From: Anabaena lutea FACHB-196
Lineage (GTDB): Bacteria > Cyanobacteriota > Cyanobacteriia > Cyanobacteriales > Nostocaceae
DNA length: 64,000 nt
Direction: 5' to 3'
Assembly (NCBI RefSeq): GCF_014698305.1
Contig: NZ_JACJST010000007.1
Span: 124,001-188,000, forward strand
Shown: in pieces, positions 42,464 through 51,374 of the stretch
Layout: every line of letters begins with the position of its first letter
Position numbering within the stretch: the first letter of the stretch is position 1
Notes under the pieces: model-generated
What the model saw: only the letters and a program-made list of their open reading frames with translations
The model's database searches: none
What the model was told of the DNA's origin: nothing
Made by a program: the position numbers and the translations under genes

Positions 42464-42691
42464 TAAGAGGATGTCTGAAAAGTATCAAAATTGATCGAGA
42501 TCCCCCCAACCCCCCTTTTTAAGGGGGGCAATAAACTCTTAAAGTCCCCCTTTTTAAGGGGGGCAATAAACTCTTAAAGTCCCCCTTTTTAAGGGGGGCA
42601 ATAAACTCTTAAAGTCCCCCTTTTTAAGGGGGATTTAGGGGGATCTACCAGTGTTTGATTTATCACTAACAACTTCTCAGACATCCTCTAA
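42464..42691. mobile_element. MITE-like element with internal 35-bp triplication
   Basis: Ends are AGAGGATGTCTGAAAAGT (42466-42483) and its inverse ACTTCTCAGACATCCTCT (42672-42689). TAA flanks both sides (42464-42466 and 42689-42691), a likely target duplication. Inside, a 35-bp unit starting AAGGGGGGCAATAAACTCTT is repeated three times head to tail (42521-42555, 42556-42590, 42591-42625), each able to pair as a hairpin through CCCCCTTTTTAAGGGGG. The right end supplies the last codons and stop of hsdM2. Confidence 0.82.
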
Positions 42692-44297
42692 CGAATCCAG
42701 CATATCAACTAAAGCATCCATTTCTAGCCAAAAAGCTCTACTGCCTTGTTCCCAATCTTCCCAAACTTCACGCAAGGTTTTTACATCCTCAGTTTGGTGA
42801 TCTGCTGTTTTTCGACGCACATACAACGGAATAGATAAACTATAATCCTGGGTAGCAATTTCCTCTACACTGGCAATCTTAGCAAAACCAGGATCATCAA
42901 TATAACTTTGGTAAGTGTTGAGAATACGTAACTGATGTTCTGGTTTGAGAAAACTTTGCCCCTGGACACGTGCTACTTCATGGACAGCATCAATAAATAA
43001 AATCCGTCCTTGCCTTTCTGGAGGCTTACAGGTACGGCAAATAATAATACAAGCTTCCATTGGGGAATTGTAAAACAGATTTGCACCCAAACCCAGCACA
43101 CATTCCACCAAATCAGACTTGACTAAATTCTCTCGCATTTGGGCTTCTTCCTTACGGAACAGTACCCCATGCGGAAAAAGAATCGCACAGCGTCCCGTTT
43201 TTGGATCTAGACTTTTGAGAATGTGCTGAAAAAAGGCATAATCTGCCCTTCCTTGAGGGGGTGTTCCCAAAAAATTACGCTGCCATTGGTCAGTTTGAAA
43301 AGCTTCCCGCTTCCACTGTTTAATAGAATAGGGGGGATTAGCCAAAACTACATCAAAAGTCTGTAGTTGATCATCTTCAATGAAAGCAGGATTTTCCAAT
43401 GTATCCCCGCGCATGATTTGGTAATCATCTACTCCATGTAAAACCAAATTCATCCGAGCAATAGCAGAAGTTATATGATTGCGTTCCTGTCCATAAAGCT
43501 TGAGAGTGCGATGTTCTCCACCTGTACGCTTGACTTCAGTTAATGCGGAAATTAACATTCCACCAGTGCCGCAGGTAGGATCATAAATGCGATCATCTGC
43601 TTTCGGTGCAAGCATCTGCACCATTAAATAAACAACGGTACGATTTGTATAAAACTCCTGTGCTGTATGTCCACTGTCATCAGCAAACTGTTTAATCAGA
43701 TATTCATAAGCATTCCCTAGTTCATCTTCAGGAACATTAGCTAGAGAAAGCACCACAGTGGAAAAATGCTCTAGTAAGTTCTTAATAACAGAATCAGGTA
43801 AACGTTCTTTATTTGTCCAAGGGGCATCACCGAAAATACCATTTAAACGTCCAGGGTTAGCTGTTTCAATAGCTCGCATGGCATTGAGTAAAGCTTTGCC
43901 TACATCCTTAGCAACAGTGCGGACATCTTTCCAGTGAGATCCATCAGGAATTATAAAGCGATCATTAGCAGTTTCACGGGCATAATTAATATCATCTGTA
44001 TCAGCCAGGGCTTTAGCAAATTCCTCGTCCCAAACATCAGATAGCCGTTTGTAAAACAACAAGGGAAAGACATATAGGAATAATATTTGAGTTCTGAAAT
44101 TATTTGCGTAGGCAGCCAAGATGCAAAAGGCATGAGGTAAAAGGATTCTAGACGATTCAGGTGTACCGAGTGTTTTTCAAAAATCAAATATGAGTCCTAT
44201 ATTGTTTATAGTCACCTGCATCAACTAATCCCCTGAGAATAATGGCTGCACCCCACAGATAACTTTCTAAAGCCTGTTGTGTGATTTGTTCACTCAC
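42677..44297 (-). pseudogene. hsdM: Second type I methylase subunit (hsdM2), interrupted by a MITE
   Basis: The gene once began at GTG 44297, overlapping the hsdM1 stop by four bases. Its 5' part reads SEQITQQALESYLWGAAIIL and on to GDYKQY, then stops in an element at 44075-44199. Beyond it, VFPLLFYKRLSDVWDEE continues the frame, and removal of the element with one TA restores YKQYVFPLL, matching hsdM1's WKSYILPLL. The remaining frame (42677-44119) keeps the methylase motifs DPTCGTGGM and NPPY. It could only be translated from a start inside the element (TTG 44119), lacking about 36 N-terminal residues. Its 3' end is also rewritten by another element. Activity is doubtful but not excluded. 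Confidence 0.8.
44073..44201. mobile_element. MITE-like element inside hsdM2, TATAGGAATAAT family
   Basis: A 125-bp element (44075-44199) with TA duplications at 44073-44074 and 44200-44201. The ends, read inward, are TAGGAATAATATTTGAGTTC and TAGGACTCATATTTGATTTT. The same ends bound the element at 8613-8725, though the interiors differ. It introduces a stop (TGA) seven codons or fewer into the disrupted frame. Confidence 0.85.
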
Positions 44298-45802
44298 TCT
44301 AACCATCCCCCTTCTAACATTACCTGATGCAAATTTTCCTCAGCTTCTCGGCATTCTACCAAAGCTGCTTTAAAAGATGCGATCGCTTCTTCTAAAGGAG
44401 GAATATCTGCACCGATAGGTGGCAGGACATAACGCGATATATTCAGTGTCCATCCCTCTTTTTCTATCTCTTCCAGGTAAACCACCCTCGCTTTATCTTC
44501 CACATTCGTAAATTCTTGATACCAACGCAGAATCTCAGCAGTGTGTTCCGATTCTAAAAAGTTTTGAGCGCGTCCTTTGCGAAATAAAGTTGAAGCATCA
44601 ATAATTAACACCTTACCTGCTTTTTCCTGAGTTTTACGCTGACGCAGTACCAATACACAAGCAGCTAAACCAGTACCATAAAACAAGTTTGGTGCTAGTC
44701 CAATTACAGCTTCAATCATGTCCATTTCTAGCAGGGTTTGTCTAATTTTTCCTTCCACCCCACCCCGAAATAAAGCACCTTGAGGTAACACCACTGCCAT
44801 CCGTCCATGAGGTTTAGCCATAGACTTGATCATGTGTTGTACCCAAGCAAAATCACCACTACTATCCGTAGGTAAACCCGCAAAAGCACGTCCCCAAGGA
44901 TCTGTTTCCCAAACTTCCCTTCCCCATTTTTCTAAGGAGAAAGGAGGATTAGCAATTACCACATCAAACTCAGCTAAACTATGGGTATCTGGATTAGTAA
45001 AGAAAGGGGTACGGAGAGTATCACCACGTTCAATCACAAAATCTTCAACTTCGTGTAAAAATAAATTCATCCGCGCAGTGGAAGCAGTGGTTAAATTCTT
45101 TTCTTGTCCATATAACTTGCCAAAAAATGTCCTTGCATCTCCTCCTTTATTACGGACATGAGCCACAGCAGCAAGTAACATTCCTCCTGTACCACAAGCT
45201 GGATCATAAACTGTTTCCCCTTCTTGGGGATCTAGCATATCTACCATTAGCTGTACTACACTCCTGGGAGTGTAAAATTCTCCAGCTTTATTCTTGGTAG
45301 TATCAGCAAATTTTTTAATCAGGTACTCATACGCATCACCCATGACATCACTGTGAACACGCTTATTACCGAGATTGAAAGCAGAGAAATGTTCGATCAG
45401 GTCTTTTAGCAGTTCATCAGACAGCTTCTCTTTGTTTGTCCACTGAGCATCACCAAATACACCGTATAAATGTTTCGGGTTTGCAGTTTCAATATTCCGC
45501 AGGGCAGTTTGTAAAACAGTTCCTACACTGCTAGAAGCCTCACGTACATCTTGCCAATGACTATCTTGAGGAATTTGGAAGCGATGCTCGTCAGGGAAAT
45601 CTTCACCATATTCTTCAATCATGGCTTGCTTTTCTTCATCCCAAACATCACAAATGCGTTTGAAGAACAGCAATGGTAAAATATAACTTTTCCAATCCGT
45701 CCTATCCACGGGACTTCCACGCAAAATATTCGCTGCTTCCCATAAATGAGATGACAACTCAGACAAAGTGATGGAAGTTTCAAACAGCGTTCCCTGGATC
45801 AT
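44294..45802 (-). CDS. hsdM: Type I modification methylase subunit (HsdM1)
   Basis: A 502-residue N6-adenine methylase. The N-terminal domain has LSSHLWEAANILRG and YILPLLFFKRICDVWDEE. The SAM-binding motif is DPACGTGGMLLA near residue 205 and the catalytic motif is NPPF near 285, followed by the usual FAWVQHMIKSM. It is complete, unlike hsdM2. It methylates the target read by HsdS, protecting it from HsdR. It is the first gene of the operon and its stop overlaps the original start of hsdM2. The two M proteins differ enough that they are old paralogues, not a recent copy. Confidence 0.95.
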   Translation of the reverse strand: MIQGTLFETSITLSELSSHLWEAANILRGSPVDRTDWKSYILPLLFFKRICDVWDEEKQAMIEEYGEDFPDEHRFQIPQDSHWQDVREASSSVGTVLQTALRNIETANPKHLYGVFGDAQWTNKEKLSDELLKDLIEHFSAFNLGNKRVHSDVMGDAYEYLIKKFADTTKNKAGEFYTPRSVVQLMVDMLDPQEGETVYDPACGTGGMLLAAVAHVRNKGGDARTFFGKLYGQEKNLTTASTARMNLFLHEVEDFVIERGDTLRTPFFTNPDTHSLAEFDVVIANPPFSLEKWGREVWETDPWGRAFAGLPTDSSGDFAWVQHMIKSMAKPHGRMAVVLPQGALFRGGVEGKIRQTLLEMDMIEAVIGLAPNLFYGTGLAACVLVLRQRKTQEKAGKVLIIDASTLFRKGRAQNFLESEHTAEILRWYQEFTNVEDKARVVYLEEIEKEGWTLNISRYVLPPIGADIPPLEEAIASFKAALVECREAEENLHQVMLEGGWLE

Positions 45803-45919
45803 AATAGTTTTCCCAAATTAGCCAAAATTACCCAAAATTACCCCAAAAAACTTAGGACGAGTATTAAACCCGTCCCTTTGTTTATAAATATGAGGCTTGA
45901 GTTGCCTGTTTTCAGGTTG

Positions 45920-45971
45920 TTTTTTCAAAGGCGACACCCGGATTTGAACCGGGGGTGAAGGTTTTGCAGAC
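45920..45971 (-). other. Proximal attachment site of the hsd island (3' part of tRNA-Cys)
   Basis: The 52-bp block repeated at 37623-37674. It spans ten bases of trailer and the tRNA from its 3' end to the anticodon loop. The intact tRNA is on this side, so the island lies between 37675 and 45919. No integrase gene is visible inside, so the element cannot now move on its own. Confidence 0.8.
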
Positions 45972-45999
45972 CCTTGCCTTACCACTTGGCTATGTCGCC
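45930..45999 (-). tRNA. tRNA-Cys (anticodon GCA)
   Basis: On the minus strand the acceptor arms are GGCGACA and TGTCGCC. The D arm is GCC-AAGTGGTAA-GGC, the anticodon stem-loop is AGGGT-CTGCAAA-ACCTT with anticodon GCA, and the T arm is CCCGG-TTCAAAT-CCGGG. The encoded end lacks CCA. It is 70 bases long. Its 3' part is the target of island integration. Confidence 0.95.
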
Positions 46000-46098
46000 G
46001 GACTCACAATTACTAATATTACCACTATTTTCGCTCAATTGCATCATCTGGTTGAAGAAATTTTTTTTGGACAGGCCAGATACCTGTCCTACGGTGAT

Positions 46099-46701
46099 TC
46101 AAGAATCAGAACTTATTTTGACTTCATCGGCAAAGTTGCCCCAGCGGACAAAGTAAAATGGCCCAGCGACAGAACCCCAAACGTGTTCATCTGTTTCGGG
46201 ATTGCGTCCTCTGTCGCGGCTGATGAATTTTTCACCGTCAATTTCAAAATCACTATCCAAATAGGTTGTTTGCCCGTTGCGGACGACCATGCAACCCTTT
46301 CCTGGCTCAACTGTGCCTTTGAAGTGATTACCAGCCCACTCTACGATCATGTTACAACCAGAGAGCTTTTCCAAGCGATCGCTCGTTAAAGTTTGCAAAC
46401 GTGCTAAATCACGGGAAGCACCAAAAAAGTCTTTTTCTTCTTTGACAGTATAGTTTTCAATATGGATTTTATCTCCTGCTGTCATCAACTTTAACACCCG
46501 TAACCGATAGGGGTCATTGAGCATATAGTCATAAGCTTGTTCTACAAACAAACTCACCCCTGATAGCAGTGAGTAAGGTAGGGGACGCATACATACACGA
46601 ATATGGGCAAAAAAAGCCGGATTTTCAAACACTTGGGCTTGATTGCTAAAATCAGCCGCCATCCAACGGGCTAAAGTGGCAATATCTGTAGAATGAGTCA
46701 T
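46099..46701 (-). CDS. cpcT: Phycobiliprotein lyase CpcT
   Basis: A 200-residue protein, the usual length of CpcT, starting at ATG 46701 (MTHSTDIATLARWMAADFSNQ). Signatures are VRMRPLPY-like (CMRPLPYSLLSGVSLFVEQAYDY), NYTVKEEKDFFGASRD, the conserved GCNMIVEW and WGSVAGPFYFVRW. CpcT attaches phycocyanobilin to Cys-153/155 of the beta subunits of phycocyanin and phycoerythrocyanin. Its presence indicates a phycobilisome-bearing cyanobacterium. It is not linked to a phycobilisome operon here. Confidence 0.93.
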   Translation of the reverse strand: MTHSTDIATLARWMAADFSNQAQVFENPAFFAHIRVCMRPLPYSLLSGVSLFVEQAYDYMLNDPYRLRVLKLMTAGDKIHIENYTVKEEKDFFGASRDLARLQTLTSDRLEKLSGCNMIVEWAGNHFKGTVEPGKGCMVVRNGQTTYLDSDFEIDGEKFISRDRGRNPETDEHVWGSVAGPFYFVRWGNFADEVKISSDS

Positions 46702-46835
46702 ATCAATTTTAAATTTTGGATTTTGGAACACAGGCTCAAAACCGCCTGTTATACATTGGCTAATTTTAAACCTTGGCGTGTCACGTCGCTTGACTCCAAA
46801 TTCAAAATCTTAAATCTAAAAATCTCAATATGGAA

Positions 46836-47615
46836 TTAACCAAAACGCCCAGCTACATAATCACGGGTACGGTTATCTAGGGGGTTACGAAAAATTTGAC
46901 CTGTAGTTCCAAATTCTACCATCTGGCCAATGCGACTTTCATCAGTGCTAAAGAAAGCTGTGAAATCAGATACACGGGTTGCTTGTTGCATATTATGAGT
47001 GACGATTGCAATTGTTAACTCAGAACGCAACTTGTGAATTAGTTCCTCAACTTTCATTGTCGCAATCGGATCTAGGGCTGAACAAGGTTCATCCATTAGT
47101 AAAACTTTCGGTTTTACAGCTAAAGCGCGGGCTATACAAAGACGCTGTTGTTGTCCACCAGAAAGCCCTAAAGCAGATTGATCTAATTTATCTTTTACCT
47201 CATTCCAAAGCGCCGCACCTTTAAGGGCAGATTCGACAATTTCATCTAATTCTACTTTCGGACACCTACCTGCTATTCTCACACCATAAGCGACATTTTC
47301 GTAAATGCTGATCGGAAAAGGATTTGGTTTTTGGAACACCATGCCAATTTCTCGACGCAGGCGATTTATATTGATGCGAGGATCATAAATATTTTGCCCA
47401 AAAAACTCTATACTTCCCTCAACTTTTACTTTTCCTTCTAATTCACTAATCCGATTGAGTGTTTTAATAAAAGTAGATTTACCGCAACCACTAGGTCCAA
47501 TAATTGCAGTTACTTTATTCTGACATATATCTAGTGATATCCCTTCAATAGCTTTAGAATTTCCGTAGTAAAAACTGAGGTTTTTAACTTTGATAGCTGG
47601 AACTAGGTTACTCAT
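46836..47615 (-). CDS. pstB: Phosphate ABC transporter ATP-binding protein PstB
   Basis: A 259-residue ABC ATPase. Walker A is [16 protein letters not shown] near residue 39, the Q-loop is [20 protein letters not shown], the signature is [15 protein letters not shown] and Walker B is [13 protein letters not shown]. The PNPFP and TFIKTLNRI segments are specific to PstB. It is the last gene of pstSCAB, 38 bases after pstA, and powers phosphate import. Confidence 0.96.
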   Translation of the reverse strand: MSNLVPAIKVKNLSFYYGNSKAIEGISLDICQNKVTAIIGPSGCGKSTFIKTLNRISELEGKVKVEGSIEFFGQNIYDPRININRLRREIGMVFQKPNPFPISIYENVAYGVRIAGRCPKVELDEIVESALKGAALWNEVKDKLDQSALGLSGGQQQRLCIARALAVKPKVLLMDEPCSALDPIATMKVEELIHKLRSELTIAIVTHNMQQATRVSDFTAFFSTDESRIGQMVEFGTTGQIFRNPLDNRTRDYVAGRFG

Positions 47616-47653
47616 ACTTGATATGTAAATACTTGGTCTAAAAAACTAATTTT

Positions 47654-48535
47654 TTACTTTAACCTGCTTTTGCTACTCAATAAGCGAGAAACAAGGCTAA
47701 AAAACAAAGATAAACTCAGTAAGATTATAGAGGTAGTCCAAACTAATTGGTTAATTTCTGGGTCTGGGCTGTTGTAGAGGTTAAAAATTAATACTGGTAA
47801 GGAAGCAGTGGGACTCAATAACCCATCTGACCAATTTTGACTAAATAAAGCGGTAAAAATTAGTGGTGCTGTTTCCCCCGCAGCGCGAGCAATTGCTAAG
47901 GAAATACCTGTAGTAATACCCGGTATAGCCGCAGTCAAAACAATCCGAAAAGTAGTTTGAAACCGAGTTCCCCCTAAAGCAGCAGAAGCAAGACGTTGTT
48001 GAATGGAAATCAGTTTTAAGGCTTCTTCTGTTGTCAAGACAATCACTGGAAGCATGATCACAGATAAAGCAAAGCCTCCCGCCAAGGAACTAAATTGTTT
48101 AGTAGCTAGAACAACTACTCCATAAGCAAACATTCCGACAACAATTGAGGGAACACCTGTGAGGATAGAGTTAATAAAACGAACAAGATTAGTAATTTGG
48201 TTAGTGCGTCCAAATTCTGCTAAAAAGATGCCTGTCATTATCCCCACAGGAATGCTCAACATTGCACCAATACCCACCATGAGTATAGTACCGAGGATGG
48301 CATTAGCAAACCCATTTTCAATCAATGGCTGGAAAAACATCTCTGCTTTTAAACCAGACAGTCCCCGTTTCATAATTTCCCATAAAATTGATAATAAAGG
48401 AAAGAATGCTAATACACTCAACCCAAAAGAAACTACATTCATTACGTAAGTAAACAAACGTCGTTGGGTTGGTAGAGGACGGAGTAATGTTTCTACTAGA
48501 GATTCATCTATTTCAGAATTAAGAGATTCGCTCAT
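47654..48535 (-). CDS. pstA: Phosphate ABC transporter permease PstA
   Basis: A 293-residue permease with six hydrophobic segments. The coupling-loop signature EEALKLISIQQRLASAALGGTRFQTTFRIVLTAAIPG is typical of PstA. N-terminal residues 1-30 are cytoplasmic. With PstC it forms the phosphate channel in the inner membrane. Confidence 0.95.
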   Translation of the reverse strand: MSESLNSEIDESLVETLLRPLPTQRRLFTYVMNVVSFGLSVLAFFPLLSILWEIMKRGLSGLKAEMFFQPLIENGFANAILGTILMVGIGAMLSIPVGIMTGIFLAEFGRTNQITNLVRFINSILTGVPSIVVGMFAYGVVVLATKQFSSLAGGFALSVIMLPVIVLTTEEALKLISIQQRLASAALGGTRFQTTFRIVLTAAIPGITTGISLAIARAAGETAPLIFTALFSQNWSDGLLSPTASLPVLIFNLYNSPDPEINQLVWTTSIILLSLSLFFSLVSRLLSSKSRLK

Positions 48536-48587
48536 ATCAATTTGGGATTTTGGATTTTCAACAATGAACAGTACTAGTATTTATTTA

Positions 48588-49580
48588 TTATCTATTTTTC
48601 CTGCCCACCCATTGCACTAATAAGACAGCGCCAATATTAACCAATAGAGTTAAGGCAAACAAAATTAAGCCTAAATAACTTAATGCCCCAATATGCAATC
48701 CTGGTTCAGCTTCAGCAAATTCATTAGCTAAAACGGCGGGAATTGTATAAGCTGGATCAAGTAAAGATATGCTGATTTGAGGAGAATTCCCAATCACCAT
48801 TGTTACTGCCATTGTTTCACCGAGTGCGCGTCCTAAAGCCAGCATGGCTGCACTCACCATACCCGAAAATCCTGCTGGTAGTAAAACACGAAAAATTGTC
48901 TCCCAGCGGGTGCTACCTAAAGCCATAGATGCGCTACGTAATTCTTTAGGAATGACCATCAATACATCACGAGAAATGGCTGCCATTGTCGGTAAAATCA
49001 TGATGGAAAGGATTATTCCCGCAGTCAACATATTGTTTCCCGCTGGATCTTGGGTATTAAATAGAGGTATAAATTTTAAAAGGATGCTTAACCACTTTTG
49101 TAGAGGTTCTAAAATGGGAATAAACACAAAAATTCCCCACAAGCCAATAATGACGCTGGGGATAGCCGCAATTAATTCTACTACAAAAGCAATAATATTT
49201 TTGACTACATCTGGTAAAAAGTCTTCACTTGTTACCAAGGCTACTGATATACCGATAGGAACAGTTAAGCAAATAGCGATCGCACTGCTGACTAAAGTTC
49301 CATATATATAAGGTAATGCACCAAATATTTGATTACCTGTATCCCAATCTTGATCCCACAAAAAACCGAATCCAAATTTAGCAATAGCTGGTTGCGCTTC
49401 TTTGAAAATTACCCAAGTCATCACAAATAGTATTGCTACGGTAATAGTAGCAAAAAGATAAACTAAAAATGTAAATCCTTGGTCAAATCGAAAACCAGCG
49501 CCGTTAGTAGCTGTTAAATCGATATTTTCACTACTTAAATTCTGTGAATTATGATCGCTTGGTTCAAATAAGTTAGTCAT
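48588..49580 (-). CDS. pstC: Phosphate ABC transporter permease PstC
   Basis: A 330-residue permease with six main hydrophobic segments. Signatures are FLWDQDWDTGNQIFGALPYIYGTLVSS and VIPKELRSASMALGSTRWETIFRVLLPAGFSG (coupling loop). It has a polar N-terminal extension of ~30 residues. It lies between pstS and pstA and is cotranscribed with them. Confidence 0.95.
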   Translation of the reverse strand: MTNLFEPSDHNSQNLSSENIDLTATNGAGFRFDQGFTFLVYLFATITVAILFVMTWVIFKEAQPAIAKFGFGFLWDQDWDTGNQIFGALPYIYGTLVSSAIAICLTVPIGISVALVTSEDFLPDVVKNIIAFVVELIAAIPSVIIGLWGIFVFIPILEPLQKWLSILLKFIPLFNTQDPAGNNMLTAGIILSIMILPTMAAISRDVLMVIPKELRSASMALGSTRWETIFRVLLPAGFSGMVSAAMLALGRALGETMAVTMVIGNSPQISISLLDPAYTIPAVLANEFAEAEPGLHIGALSYLGLILFALTLLVNIGAVLLVQWVGRKNR

Positions 49581-49668
49581 GTTCTCTAAAAAAAATCATC
49601 CCATTTTCATGACAGTAGAGTGAGAATTACCCACTCTACTAAAACGAATTCAGCAGAAATATTACAAA

Positions 49669-50709
49669 TTACTTAACGGTACTATTCACTGTCTGTAGCA
49701 CACGGTTGACAACATCACCAGGAATTTTGGTGTAATTGAGGTCATCATTGAATTGTTGACCATCTTTGAGTACCCAATTAATCCATTTTTTAACAGCTTC
49801 AGCTTTAGCGGGAGTAGGATATTGCTTATAAACCATCATCCAAGTCAAACCAACTATAGGATAACCTTGTCCTGGATCTCCAACAAAAACGCGATAGTTA
49901 TTTGGAAAAGTCACAGTAGATAAAGCAGCGTTAGCAGATTGTAAAGAAGGAGCTACAAATTCTCCTTTTTTATTTTGTATTTCTGCTGATTTTAAGTTGT
50001 TTTTAGTAGCATAGTCATATTCAACATAACCAATAGAGCCAGGAGTGCGAGCTACTAAGGCAGCTACACCAGGATTACCTTTACCTTTGAGAACGTTTGG
50101 TAGCGTCCATTTGGGAGCAGTATTAGCGCCAATTCTGCCCTTGAAATAACCACTAATAGAACTTAAATGGTTGGTGAAAATAAAAGTTGTACCACTACCA
50201 TCAGCACGAACCGCAAATTTAATTGGTTGATTTGGTAAATTTACACCTGGGTTATCGGCTTTAATTTTTGCATCGTTCCAGTTGGTGATTTGTCCAGAAA
50301 AAATTTCTGGGAGGGTTTTGCGAGACAATCTGAGTTTGTTAACTCCTGGTAGATTGTAAACAACGGAAACAGCACCACCTGCTGTGGGTACTAAGATGAC
50401 ACCATTTTTAACTTTGGCCATTTCATCATCTTTCATGGCCGCATCACTAGCACCAAAATCAACGGTTCCCGCAATGGTTTGACGAATTCCACCACCACTC
50501 CCAATTGATTGGTAGTTAACTTTCAATTCGGGATGTTTCTTTTTAACTTCACGAGCATAACGTTCGTAAAGAGGAGCCGGAAAAGTCGCTCCTGCACCGT
50601 TGAGAGTTTGAGCTTGAGCAGTTGCTGTCAAAACAGGACTAAGTGCAACCGCACCTGTTAGTACTGAAAAAGTAACTGCACGGTTGAAAATGGTGGTCAA
50701 AAAAGTCAT
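49669..50709 (-). CDS. pstS: Phosphate-binding protein PstS
   Basis: A 346-residue periplasmic binding protein with a signal peptide (FSVLTGAVALSPVLTATAQAQT, cleavage after AQA). Phosphate-binding loops are GAGATFPAPLYERYA, SIGSGGGIRQTIAGTVDFGASD and RADGSGTTFIFTNHLS, all intact. There is no lipobox Cys, so it is soluble in the periplasm. An AGAGGT ribosome binding site lies four bases before ATG 50709. Regulation is probably by SphR/PhoB through the half-site array upstream. Confidence 0.96.
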   Translation of the reverse strand: MTFLTTIFNRAVTFSVLTGAVALSPVLTATAQAQTLNGAGATFPAPLYERYAREVKKKHPELKVNYQSIGSGGGIRQTIAGTVDFGASDAAMKDDEMAKVKNGVILVPTAGGAVSVVYNLPGVNKLRLSRKTLPEIFSGQITNWNDAKIKADNPGVNLPNQPIKFAVRADGSGTTFIFTNHLSSISGYFKGRIGANTAPKWTLPNVLKGKGNPGVAALVARTPGSIGYVEYDYATKNNLKSAEIQNKKGEFVAPSLQSANAALSTVTFPNNYRVFVGDPGQGYPIVGLTWMMVYKQYPTPAKAEAVKKWINWVLKDGQQFNDDLNYTKIPGDVVNRVLQTVNSTVK

Positions 50710-50771
50710 ACTACCTCTGATTTAAGGAATATTTTCCTGATGGAATCACAGCCTTAAACAAAGTTCATACT

Positions 50772-50826
50772 TTATAGTTAATATTGATTTAATAAAAGTT
50801 AAAGAAAACATTAAACTATGTTTAAA
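50772..50826 (-). promoter_or_regulatory. Pho-box-like array upstream of pstSCAB
   Basis: Read on the minus strand this is TTTAAACATAG, TTTAATGTTTTC, TTTAACTTTT, ATTAAATCAAT and ATTAACTATAA in a row: five TTAA cores 10-12 bases apart, ending about 67 bases before the pstS start. Cyanobacterial Pho boxes are tandem CTTAACCT-like half-sites with 11-bp spacing, bound by SphR. The spacing fits and the half-sites are degenerate, so this is a good but untested candidate. Confidence 0.6.
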
Positions 50827-51071
50827 TTATTCCTTAAGGAGTAGTGATTTTATTCACCAATTTGTATAAGTCCGAGTCTGAATTTTTATAAACCAATATA
50901 CGTAATACAGTATAAATAAACCCAGTAGGGTTATACCACGAGAATACCTGCTAGGAATGTAGTGTATATTTTAGCCATGTTTGAGCGGGTAAGCGTTTGT
51001 TCGTCATAAATAATGCCTGTTTCTACTTGAAATAAGTATATATAGAATATAAAGGGTTAAAAACATTCATA

Positions 51072-51203
51072 TAAGTAGGTAGGCACAATTAAATATAACT
51101 ATGTTAAGAAAAATTAACGAAGCTCAAACCCTCTTCCCTCATGCCTTCTGCCTCCTGCCTCCTGCCTCATCCTAATGATAAATAGTCACGCCCACCTACT
51201 TAA
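51072..51203. repeat. Inverted-repeat element, AAGTAGGTAGGC ends
   Basis: A 132-bp segment with ends TAAGTAGGTAGGCACAATT and, inverted, TAAGTAGGTGGGCGTGACT. The middle holds TGCCTCCTGCCTCCTGCC. A partial copy lies at 15174. It is in the 665-base gap between pstS and the ABC ATPase at 51375; the rest of that gap holds the Pho boxes (50772-50826) and otherwise AT-rich sequence without genes. Confidence 0.6.
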
Positions 51204-51374
51204 TAGGTTAAAATGCTGTTAAACTTATCAATTGATAATTGTTTCATTCAAGGTTTAAAAATTCCCCTTTTTTAATCCTCTTCCTTTCCGGGAGAGGTAA
51301 TTGTCAATTTTTCATTGTTAATTATCCATTATTGACAAAATCGGCAGACAGATGAATGCTTACAAAAAACTAAA

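Noticed and set aside
42521-42625. Possible CRISPR array (three 35-bp units)
   Set aside because: The units are directly adjacent with no unique spacers, and they lie inside a MITE-like element.
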